Part shown: positions 8,508-14,123 of the stretch, in pieces | Layout: every line of letters begins with the position of its first letter | Numbering within the stretch: the stretch's first letter is position 1 | Origin: Acidobacteriota bacterium | GTDB lineage: Bacteria; Acidobacteriota; Vicinamibacteria; Vicinamibacterales; JAKQTR01 | Assembly (NCBI GenBank): GCA_026393735.1 | Contig: JAPKZP010000021.1 | Coordinates: 1-14,123, forward strand | DNA length: 14,123 nucleotides | Reading direction: 5' to 3' | Notes under the pieces: model-generated | The model's input: the letters and a program-made list of their open reading frames with translations, nothing else | Told to the model about the DNA's origin: nothing | Databases searched by the model: none | Made by a program: the position numbers and the translations under genes

Positions 8508-8536
8508 TTGACGAAAGTCAAGATCTATTGTTGAAT
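8508..8536 (+). promoter_or_regulatory. Candidate sigma-70-type promoter for the GH43 gene
   Basis: TTGACG (8508-8513) and TTGAAT (8531-8536) are separated by exactly 17 bases. The -35 matches five of six consensus positions and the -10 four of six. The -35 lies inside the CTTGAC/GTCAAG inverted repeat, so a bound regulator could block it. Predicted transcription would begin near 8543, leaving a leader of about 90 bases before ATG 8637. It is a motif match only. Confidence 0.35.
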
Positions 8537-8636
8537 TGCAGCGAAAACGAGTCCATTTGGCCGGATTCTGACCAATTTCCCGGATCGGTCGAGGTGGTGC
8601 CAAACATCCCAGTGGTAAATCCTCTTGCAGGTTCCC

Positions 8637-10223
8637 ATGCACAAACGACACATTCCGTGGTTCGCCGCCGCGACGCTGATCCTGGCCGCCGGCCTGGCCG
8701 TTCGCGGGCAGGCGCCAGCCGCCGGATCGGCCTCGCCCTGGGCCCGCGGGGTCGAGGGCCAGCGGAAGGCCGATCTCGGTGACGGGACCTATCTGAACCC
8801 GGTCATGGCGGGCGATCACCCCGACCCCTCCGTGCTCAAGGACGGCGATGACTACTACCTGACGTTCTCGTCCTTCGACGCGTACCCGGGCCTCGTGATC
8901 TGGCACTCCCGCGACCTCGTGAACTGGGAACCAGTCGGCCCGGCGCTGTTCACCAACGTGGGCTCGGTCTGGGCGCCGGATCTCGTCCAGCACAAGGGCC
9001 GCTACTACATCTACTTCCCGGGCATTGGCGCGACGTACCGCTCCAACTACGTCGTCTGGGCCGACAACATCCGCGGTCCCTGGAGCGATCCCATCGACCT
9101 CAAGAACACCCGCATTGATCCAGGTCATGCCGTCGGCCCGGACGGGAAGCGCTACCTCTTCCTCAGCGGCGGGCTTGTCGCGCCGCTGGCCGACGACGGT
9201 CTCTCGCTGACCGGCGAGGCGAGGAAGATCTACGACGGCTGGAAATACCCCGAGGAGTGGGTGGTTGAGACGTTTGCCCAGGAAGGTCCGAAGATCCTGA
9301 CGCGCGGCGACTTCTACTACATGGTGCTGGCCGAAGGGGGGACAGCCGGGCCGCCGACCAGCCACATGGTGGTCGCCGCACGCTCGAAATCGATCGACGG
9401 ACCGTGGGAGAACTCCCCCTACAACCCCGTGATCCGCACCGCGTCGCCCGAGGAGCGCTGGTGGTCGAAAGGGCACGCGACGCTCGTCGAGGGCCCGGGA
9501 GGAAAGTGGTACGCGATCTACCACGCGTACGAGAACGGCTTCTACAATCTCGGGCGCCAGACACTGCTCGAGCCCATCGAGTGGACCGCCGACGGGTGGT
9601 TCAAGCGGAGCGGCGCCGACACGGCTCGGCCCATCCCGAAACCGTCCGGCCCGGCCGTGACGCACGGCCTCACGCTGTCCGACGACTTCTCCACGAACAA
9701 GATGGGCATCCAGTGGAGCTTCTACAAGGGCACGGCGGCCGACAAGGACCGGTTCCGCTACGAAAACCAGTCGCTCGTGCTGAAGGCGAAGGGCGCCACG
9801 CCCGCCGACAGCTCACCCCTGTGGTTCGTGTGCGGTGACCACGCGTACGAAGTCGAGGTCGAGATCGATCGCGATCCCGGGACGACGGCCGGGCTGCTGG
9901 TGTTCTACAACAGCCGCCTGTATGCCGGGCTCGGCGTCTCGGACACCAACCTCGTCATGCACCGCTACGGCATGGAACGGATGAGCGCGAAACCTGCGCA
10001 GATCGGGAAGAAGGTGTTCTTGCGCCTGACCAACGACCGGCACGTCGTGACAATCCGCTACAGCGCGGACGGCCGGACGTGGACGCTCTTCGGCACCCGC
10101 ATGGAGGTGTCGGGCTACCACCACAATGTGGCGTACGACTTCCTCAGCCTGCGGCCGGCCCTCTATGCCGCCGGCGCGGGGGACGTGCGCTTCAGGAACT
10201 TCAAGTACCGCGCGCTGCCGTAG
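8637..10223 (+). CDS. Secreted family 43 glycoside hydrolase with C-terminal beta-sandwich domain
   Basis: Predicted 528-residue exported enzyme with a five-bladed beta-propeller, of the beta-xylosidase/alpha-L-arabinofuranosidase/arabinanase family. Residues 1-25 are a signal peptide ending in RGQ. The catalytic triad typical of the family is visible: general base Asp63 in HPDPSVLK, pKa-modulating Asp161 in RIDPGHAVG, and general acid Glu216 in AQEGPKI. His280 in SKGHATLVEG fits the conserved His of the propeller centre. Residues about 345-528 form a second beta-sandwich (SDDFSTNKMGIQWSFY at the start, DVRFRNFKYRALP at the end), like the accessory domain of GH43 xylosidases. ATG 8637 is preferred to the in-frame TTG at 8625, because it begins the signal peptide; the ribosome site is weak (AGG five bases upstream). 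Divergent from the receptor operon, it probably removes arabinose, xylose or galactose side chains. The subfamily and sugar cannot be fixed from motifs alone. Confidence 0.93.
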   Translation: MHKRHIPWFAAATLILAAGLAVRGQAPAAGSASPWARGVEGQRKADLGDGTYLNPVMAGDHPDPSVLKDGDDYYLTFSSFDAYPGLVIWHSRDLVNWEPVGPALFTNVGSVWAPDLVQHKGRYYIYFPGIGATYRSNYVVWADNIRGPWSDPIDLKNTRIDPGHAVGPDGKRYLFLSGGLVAPLADDGLSLTGEARKIYDGWKYPEEWVVETFAQEGPKILTRGDFYYMVLAEGGTAGPPTSHMVVAARSKSIDGPWENSPYNPVIRTASPEERWWSKGHATLVEGPGGKWYAIYHAYENGFYNLGRQTLLEPIEWTADGWFKRSGADTARPIPKPSGPAVTHGLTLSDDFSTNKMGIQWSFYKGTAADKDRFRYENQSLVLKAKGATPADSSPLWFVCGDHAYEVEVEIDRDPGTTAGLLVFYNSRLYAGLGVSDTNLVMHRYGMERMSAKPAQIGKKVFLRLTNDRHVVTIRYSADGRTWTLFGTRMEVSGYHHNVAYDFLSLRPALYAAGAGDVRFRNFKYRALP

Positions 10224-10253
10224 CGCCGGCTCCGGACACAGACCGCCGCGCGG

Positions 10254-11480
10254 CTACTTGTTGGCGTTGCGAATCCGCGCCGCGAACGCATCAGCGTACT
10301 GCTTGAGCGTCTTGGTCACGGTGTCTCCGTGCGTGGCCACGCCGCTGCCGGCCACTCCGCCCTCGTGCAGCAGTTCCACCCGCACGAGCACGGGCCTCGA
10401 CCCGTACGACAGGGTGGCCGTCGTCTGCGTGTAGACGAACGCGTCGTACCTCGAGAAGCAGTATCCAGTCGACAAGGCGAGCGTTGTGACGCGGACGTAC
10501 AGATAGCTGTCGTCGTCGGTATCGCGAACCACCTTGATGCCCGCATCCGCGAAGCTCTTCGCGACGGCGGCGTCAATCGCATCCTGACGCAGGCCGCACG
10601 ACACCGACTGCGAACCGAGGTCCTCCACGACGACGCCAAGGCTCGCCAGGCCCTTGAGCTCGGCATCCGGGCGCTGGTCCATCTGGTCCGAGGCTCCAGC
10701 CGACGCGGCGGGAACGACCGGCACGAGACCCTGGCCGGTGCCGGCGGGATCGGCCGCACCCGGGCGCCCTGTGTCCCGCATCGACGGAAGCACCGGGAGG
10801 GCTGCCGGCGCCGGCATCACGAGGCGACCGGGAGCCGCGGGCTCGGCGGGCGCGACGGGATCTCCAGGCTTGGCGGGATCGTAGACCCTGACAATCGTGT
10901 CGTGGCCGCCGCGTTCGAGCGTTTCGGCCTGCACCACGAGTTGCGGCGGATCGATCTTGCGGGAGTACGTGTAGCGAATCTCCCGGTTCGCCCCGGCCCT
11001 GTAGCGGACGATCAGGCGCGCGCCGTCCCACCTGGCAGTCGCCCCCATGGGACCGGCGTCCAGAGTCACGGTGTCCTGACGGCCGTCCGCGTGGAATGTG
11101 CGCGACCGGCCGCGGTCATCGGTGATGGTGACATCCGTCGCGGTCTGGGCAATCGTCAGGCGCACGGGAGGCGTCCTGATCTCGCCCAGGAGCTGTTGCG
11201 TGTTCCTGGACTCCTCTTCAGTCTGAGGCTTCCCGCTCACGGCGTTGGGATCTACGCCCCCGCTCCCCATCCCGCCGCCCGTCGCGCCGCCGGATCCGGA
11301 TCGATCGGCCGGAATCACGTCCATTCCGAATCCCACGTCCCGCGGGAACTGGCTGAGCGCGCGATTGAGCGTCCAGGCTCCCGCGAGCGAAGGCACGTCG
11401 GCGCGGGCCGCCGTGCCGCGGCCCGGCGCTGCGACCATGCAGGCTGCGACGAGAAGTACCATCGGACCCAGGCGACGCAT
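10254..11480 (-). CDS. Exported two-domain protein of unknown function
   Basis: A 408-residue protein that I do not recognise. Residues 1-27 are an export signal (MRRLGPMVLLVAACMVAAPG); VAAC could be a lipobox, but Cys13 is unusually early. Residues about 28-48 carry LAGAWTLNRALSQFPRD, a pattern I associate with Acidobacteriota secreted proteins. After a Gly/Ser-rich stretch (60-85), residues about 103-200 form a beta-rich, lipocalin-like module (VRLTIAQTATDVTITDDRGR to TIVRVYDP). A Pro/Ala-rich linker spans about 203-265. Residues 275-408 form an alpha/beta module (SLGVVVEDLG, AIDAAVAKSFADAGIKVV, YLYVRVTTLAL) with two cysteines (295, 341), ending in a Lys/Arg helix. ATG 11480 is preferred over 11597, because of AAGGAG five bases upstream and the signal peptide. 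It converges on the GH43 gene with 30 bp between stops, so it is not part of that operon. Confidence 0.85.
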   Translation of the reverse strand: MRRLGPMVLLVAACMVAAPGRGTAARADVPSLAGAWTLNRALSQFPRDVGFGMDVIPADRSGSGGATGGGMGSGGVDPNAVSGKPQTEEESRNTQQLLGEIRTPPVRLTIAQTATDVTITDDRGRSRTFHADGRQDTVTLDAGPMGATARWDGARLIVRYRAGANREIRYTYSRKIDPPQLVVQAETLERGGHDTIVRVYDPAKPGDPVAPAEPAAPGRLVMPAPAALPVLPSMRDTGRPGAADPAGTGQGLVPVVPAASAGASDQMDQRPDAELKGLASLGVVVEDLGSQSVSCGLRQDAIDAAVAKSFADAGIKVVRDTDDDSYLYVRVTTLALSTGYCFSRYDAFVYTQTTATLSYGSRPVLVRVELLHEGGVAGSGVATHGDTVTKTLKQYADAFAARIRNANK

Positions 11481-11485
11481 ACGTG

Positions 11486-11491
11486 CTCCTT
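11486..11491 (-). promoter_or_regulatory. Ribosome binding site deciding the start of the two-domain unknown gene
   Basis: AAGGAG on the minus strand lies five bases before ATG 11480. It removes a 39-residue upstream extension (from 11597) that carries no export signal and would cover the intergenic region. Confidence 0.8.
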
Positions 11492-11546
11492 CCCCGACAA
11501 ACCCCAGACCGGCTGCTCCCCCTAGCCTACCGTCTGCCGCAGGGGT

Positions 11547-11561
11547 CGGGACGCTTTTTGC
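11547..11561 (+). promoter_or_regulatory. Sigma-54-like -24/-12 motif
   Basis: CGGGACG, four bases, then TTGCA. The GG at 11548-11549 and GC at 11560-11561 are separated by ten bases as in the -24/-12 class. The -12 half is perfect, and the -24 half matches five of seven consensus bases. It points toward the small secreted protein at 11662 and would give a leader of about 90 bases. No activator gene is visible. It could be chance. Confidence 0.25.
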
Positions 11562-11661
11562 AATCCGCCTCGCGAAGATCACAAAAGTGTCATTCAATCG
11601 AACCAGATCGCGCCGAGCAGGGGCTGGTGCGCCGCAGACCGACGTGGATTAGAGTTTGACC

Positions 11662-11928
11662 ATGACAAGCCGAGGACACTGGCTGTTCGCATGGAGCCTC
11701 ATCGTGACCGGGGTCGCCGCTGGAGGACAGACGCCGACTCCGCGCGATGCCGGCCTATGCGCTGCTGCAGCAGACCCCCAGACTCGGCGTGAACTTCGCC
11801 AGTCACCGGCATGCATTGACGGAGCGGAGGACGATTGGACGGCGCTCCTCGACTTCGCCGATCAGCACCTGCGGGGGATCCGTGGCAATCGCCGATTCGA
11901 CGTGTTCCCGGCGGACCCCCCGACGTAG
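11662..11928 (+). CDS. Small putative secreted protein, no recognised family
   Basis: An 88-residue frame with an N-terminal export signal (MTSRGHWLFAWSLIVTGVAAGGQ), whose end matches the signal peptides of its larger neighbours. The mature part is short and polar, with two cysteines (AGLCAAA and SPACIDG) and an acidic, helix-prone stretch (DDWTALLDFADQHLRGIRG). A disulfide is possible. The start could also be the TTG at 11656, but ATG 11662 begins the signal peptide; the ribosome site is weak. It lies divergent from the two-domain unknown gene and upstream of the peptidase. The frame could be fortuitous, as GC-rich DNA makes many open frames, but the signal peptide supports a real gene. It could also be a remnant of a longer protein. 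Confidence 0.45.
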   Translation: MTSRGHWLFAWSLIVTGVAAGGQTPTPRDAGLCAAAADPQTRRELRQSPACIDGAEDDWTALLDFADQHLRGIRGNRRFDVFPADPPT

Positions 11929-11958
11929 CGCCGGGGGGGAACCGTGCAGGCGTTGTCA

Positions 11959-12000
11959 CACGAAGTGCTGACCTGCAGGTTGCCCGGCAGCCGCTTCGTG
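11959..12000. repeat. Nested inverted repeat downstream of the small secreted gene
   Basis: CACGAAG (11959-11965) pairs with CTTCGTG (11994-12000), and a perfect ten-base palindrome ACCTGCAGGT (11971-11980) lies inside the loop. It begins 30 bases after the stop at 11928. No run of T follows, so it is not a canonical intrinsic terminator. It could be a regulator site or a message-end structure. Confidence 0.35.
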
Positions 12001-12057
12001 CATATGCTACGCGCGGCGGATCTCAGGACAGCCCTGCACCGATCTCTGCTTACAAAT

Positions 12058-12087
12058 CTGTCATCGAGAAACGACCGATTGCATAAT
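12058..12087 (+). promoter_or_regulatory. Candidate promoter for the M28 peptidase gene
   Basis: CATAAT (12082-12087) matches five of six positions of the sigma-70 -10 consensus. CTGTCA (12058-12063), 18 bases upstream, is a four-of-six -35. Transcription would start near 12094, only a few bases before the mini-ORF and about 37 bases before the peptidase ATG. Confidence 0.4.
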
Positions 12088-12101
12088 TCGTCCCGACCCC
12101 T

Positions 12102-12131
12102 ATGAGTCCTATGAGTTGTATGGAGGATTGA
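12102..12131 (+). other. Nine-codon mini-ORF overlapping the M28 peptidase start
   Basis: ATG at 12102 opens a frame reading MSPMSCMED, then TGA at 12129-12131, whose A is the first base of the peptidase ATG. Two of its three in-frame ATGs lie in the two copies of a tandem repeat, CCTATGAGT (12099-12107, 12108-12116). It has no ribosome site of its own, but would lie almost at the 5' end of the transcript from the candidate promoter. The peptidase ribosome site GGAGG (12122-12126) is inside this frame. It may be a coupled leader peptide or a coincidence. Confidence 0.3.
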
Positions 12132-14123
12132 TGAAGACACGCACGTCATGGTTCGTCGTCTGCCTGCTCGTCGTGGCGGCCGCGGTTGCAGGCTTCCAGG
12201 TGCTCACGCAGGCGCAGGCGCCGGAAGACCCGGTCGTCAGGAAGATCATCGAGCTCGGCACGAAAGACAACCAGGTGATGACCTGGAACGACTATGCCAG
12301 CAACCGCTTCGGCGGGCGCGAGACCGGCACGAATGCGTACACCGACGCCACCGCGTGGGCGGTGTGGCAGTTCAAGCAGTGGGGACTCGAAGCGGCGCTC
12401 GACGAAGTGGGCGAGGTTCCTGTCGGGTTCAACCGCGGGCCGTGGTTCGGCAAGATGCTCAAGCCGACCGAGAAGGCGCTGCGCTTCGGCACGCCCAGCT
12501 TCACGGCGGGCACCAAAGGCATCCAGCGCGGGCCGGTCGTCGTCCTCAAGGCCGACCCCTTCTCGATCCCCGGCCGCGCCACCGGCGGGCAGCCCGTCGC
12601 GAAGGAGAATTTTGAAAAGAAGCGCGCGGCCGTGGTGGCGGCGATCACGGAGATCGCAGCCAACAAGGCTGCCTTCAAGGGTGCGTGGGTGCTGATTGCC
12701 GGCCCGAGCTCAGGATTCGGGCGCGACGGCCGCCGCGGCTCGAAGCTGCCGGACGGCTCGCCCGAGTACCTCGACGCGGACCTGATGCCGCCGCTGACCA
12801 GGGCGCTCGTCGACGCCGGCGCGCTCGGCACGATTCAGTCGTCCAAACCGCCGTCGCCGCTCCAGGCCGGCAACAACTCGGAGCCGCCGTTGAGCATCCT
12901 CGACGGCTACGCGGCCTCGTGGGACAAGCTGCCGGTGCTGCCGGACATCAAGCTCCTCGACACCCAGTACGACGAAATCAAGGCGCTCGTCGACAAGAAG
13001 GAGCCGGTCGTCCTCGAGTTCGACATCCGCAACTGGTTCAAGATGGGTCCGATCAAGTACCACAACGTCGTGGCGACCCTGCGCGGCTCCACCTATCCCG
13101 ACGAGTACGTCGTCATTGGCGGGCATTTCGACTGCTTCAGCGGCGGGACGGGCGGCGTCGACGACGGGTCCGGGTTCGCGCCGGGCATGGAGGCGCTGCG
13201 CCTCATCAAGGCGGCAGGCGCGAAACCGAAGCGCTCGATCATCTTCATCGCGTTCGCCGCGGAAGAGAACGGCCTGCTCGGCTCGCAGGCGTGGCTGAAG
13301 AAGCATCCCGAGATCAACGCCAAGATCGTGATGATGATCAACCGGGACTACAGCCCGAGCGCCGTCACGGGCGCCACGGTGCCCGAAACCTGGTACGCCG
13401 ACTTCCAGACGATCACGGCGCCGCTCGCCAGACTGAATCCGAAGTGGCCGTTCACGCTCGTGAGCGGCGTGCCGCGCGCGCACGCGACGAGCCCAGGCGG
13501 CACCGACTCGTCGTCGTTCGAAATGCTGAGCGTGCCCACGTTGAACTTCGCGACGACGACAGCGCGCCCGGGCGCAGACGGCAAGGACGTCAACTACATC
13601 TACAACTACGCGTGGCACACGCTGAACGATCTCTACAGCGAACTCGTGCCCTACGCCGAGCACCAGCAGCACTCGGCGCTGGCAACGGCGGTCGTGGCCT
13701 ACGGCGTGGCTAATCTCGACAAGCCGCTGACGCGGGACGGCGTCTATCTCGCCGACGGGCTCTACGCCGCCTTTACGGTGGGTACCGGCGACGCGCAGCG
13801 GCAGATCATGACGACGCTGGACTACGTGAATGCGCCGCTCGCGACGGCCAACTTCATCCGCATCGTCGAAGGCAAGGCGCCGCAGGCTGGTGGAGGCCGA
13901 GGCGGCCCGCCGCCGGGAATGGGCGGACCTGGCGGTCGCGGGCCGGAACCGCCGCCGATTGGGAAGTTCGTGACGATCAAGGGCGGCCTCGCCAGCGGGA
14001 TCATCGAATCGGAGACGCAGAAGAGCGTGGCCGTTCCGAAGCTGCCGAAGACAAAGAACGCCGCCTTGAAGCACGACATCGCCGGCATCCTCGGGGTGTC
14101 CGGGCCGAACGCGTTCTACCTCA
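12131..14123 (+). CDS. Secreted M28-family metallopeptidase (3' end cut off by window)
   Basis: The frame is open for 664 codons to the right edge; no stop is visible. It is predicted to be an exported di-zinc exopeptidase (aminopeptidase/carboxypeptidase type). Residues 1-30 are a signal peptide ending in TQAQA. The N-terminal half (about 31-310) includes an inserted region at about 110-300 where many M28 enzymes carry a protease-associated domain. The catalytic domain starts near 311 (YHNVVATLRG). All expected ligands are present: His332 and Asp334 (GGHFD), Asp344 in GGVDDGSG bridging the metals, catalytic Glu378 and metal Glu379 in AAEENGLLGS, Asp406 in NRDYS, and His496 in AWHTLNDLYS. From about 586 a Gly/Pro-rich linker (GGGRGGPPPGMGGPGGRG) leads to an additional segment (KFVTIKGGLASG onward) cut by the edge. 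GGAGG (12122-12126) four bases before the ATG supports the start. It is probably involved in extracellular peptide use; no functional link to the pectin genes is evident. Confidence 0.93.
   Translation, partial: MKTRTSWFVVCLLVVAAAVAGFQVLTQAQAPEDPVVRKIIELGTKDNQVMTWNDYASNRFGGRETGTNAYTDATAWAVWQFKQWGLEAALDEVGEVPVGFNRGPWFGKMLKPTEKALRFGTPSFTAGTKGIQRGPVVVLKADPFSIPGRATGGQPVAKENFEKKRAAVVAAITEIAANKAAFKGAWVLIAGPSSGFGRDGRRGSKLPDGSPEYLDADLMPPLTRALVDAGALGTIQSSKPPSPLQAGNNSEPPLSILDGYAASWDKLPVLPDIKLLDTQYDEIKALVDKKEPVVLEFDIRNWFKMGPIKYHNVVATLRGSTYPDEYVVIGGHFDCFSGGTGGVDDGSGFAPGMEALRLIKAAGAKPKRSIIFIAFAAEENGLLGSQAWLKKHPEINAKIVMMINRDYSPSAVTGATVPETWYADFQTITAPLARLNPKWPFTLVSGVPRAHATSPGGTDSSSFEMLSVPTLNFATTTARPGADGKDVNYIYNYAWHTLNDLYSELVPYAEHQQHSALATAVVAYGVANLDKPLTRDGVYLADGLYAAFTVGTGDAQRQIMTTLDYVNAPLATANFIRIVEGKAPQAGGGRGGPPPGMGGPGGRGPEPPPIGKFVTIKGGLASGIIESETQKSVAVPKLPKTKNAALKHDIAGILGVSGPNAFYL

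Larger units (their letters stand above)
8310..8636. promoter_or_regulatory. Divergent control region between TonB receptor and GH43 genes, with three inverted repeats
   Basis: This 327-bp gap must hold the promoters of both divergent transcripts. No gene is credible in it. Its right part (about 8490-8640) is visibly richer in A and T than the flanking genes. Three inverted repeats are present: GGAACCG/CGGTTCC (8430-8436 and 8448-8454), AGTGGAC-A-GTCCACT (8465-8479) and CTTGAC-GAAA-GTCAAG (8507-8522). GTCCAC occurs at 8440 and again at 8473, 33 bp apart, so on a similar helix face. Such palindromes are candidate sites for a dimeric regulator acting on both directions. No regulator gene is in the window. 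Binding is inferred. Confidence 0.5.
11929..12130. other. Intergenic region before the M28 peptidase gene
   Basis: Two hundred bases without a credible long gene. They hold a nested inverted repeat (11959-12000), a promoter-like element (12058-12087), a tandem nine-base repeat and a mini-ORF (12099-12131). Base composition is less GC-rich from about 12040 onward, as expected of a promoter. Confidence 0.6.

Noticed and set aside
8438..8782. 114-codon plus-strand frame spanning the divergent gap and the GH43 start
   Set aside because: It overlaps the GH43 signal peptide in another frame and has no ribosome site or recognisable feature.
8457..9665. 402-codon minus-strand frame opposite the GH43 gene and reaching into the control region
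   Set aside because: No domain or export signal, and it opposes a frame with an intact GH43 triad.
10224..10253. Bidirectional terminator between the convergent GH43 and unknown genes
   Set aside because: The 30-bp gap contains only a short CCGCGCGG palindrome and no T-run, which is too little for a terminator call.
12710..14074. 454-codon minus-strand frame opposite the M28 peptidase
   Set aside because: Composition rich in Arg, Val and His, without motifs. The plus frame contains the full M28 ligand set.

Overview
The window is GC-rich, densely coding bacterial DNA. It encodes mostly secreted or outer-membrane proteins. The most likely source is a Gram-negative soil or plant-matter degrader, probably an Acidobacteriota of the Vicinamibacteria type. 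The reasons are a very large TonB-dependent receptor with an N-terminal carboxypeptidase-regulatory-like domain and no SusD partner, signal peptides that often end in a Gln-Ala-Pro-like pattern, GC-rich third codon positions that leave long stop-free antisense frames, and extracellular carbohydrate-active and M28 peptidase genes. This assignment is inferred, because no rRNA or marker gene is present.

Positions 1-8309 (minus strand) form one apparent operon, read right to left. It contains a 1168-residue TonB-dependent receptor (8309-4803), a GH28 polygalacturonase-like enzyme fused to a LamG-type lectin domain (4684-2444), and a large LamG-domain protein of unrecognised family that runs off the left edge (2422-1). 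A strong 14-bp stem-loop sits between receptor and GH28. The GH28 and LamG genes are only 21 bp apart.

Positions 8310-8636 are a divergent control region, relatively AT-rich on its right side, with three inverted repeats and a plausible promoter. A secreted GH43 enzyme with a C-terminal beta-sandwich (8637-10223, plus) leaves it in the other direction. Together, receptor, GH28, LamG protein and GH43 look like a compact pectin or pectic-side-chain utilisation locus: extracellular cleavage of galacturonan backbone and arabinan/xylan-type side chains, with the receptor as candidate oligosaccharide importer. The substrate is inferred from enzyme families only.

Positions 10224-14123 are functionally different. 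A convergent gene encodes a two-domain secreted protein of unknown function (11480-10254). A divergent 181-bp gap with a sigma-54-like motif leads to a small putative secreted protein (11662-11928). After a roughly 200-bp gap with a nested inverted repeat, a promoter-like element and a nine-codon mini-ORF, a secreted M28 metallopeptidase (12131 onward) runs off the right edge with all its metal ligands visible.

The two edge genes (1-2422 and 12131-14123) are open at the window ends. No tRNA, rRNA, CRISPR array, insertion sequence or phage gene was seen.
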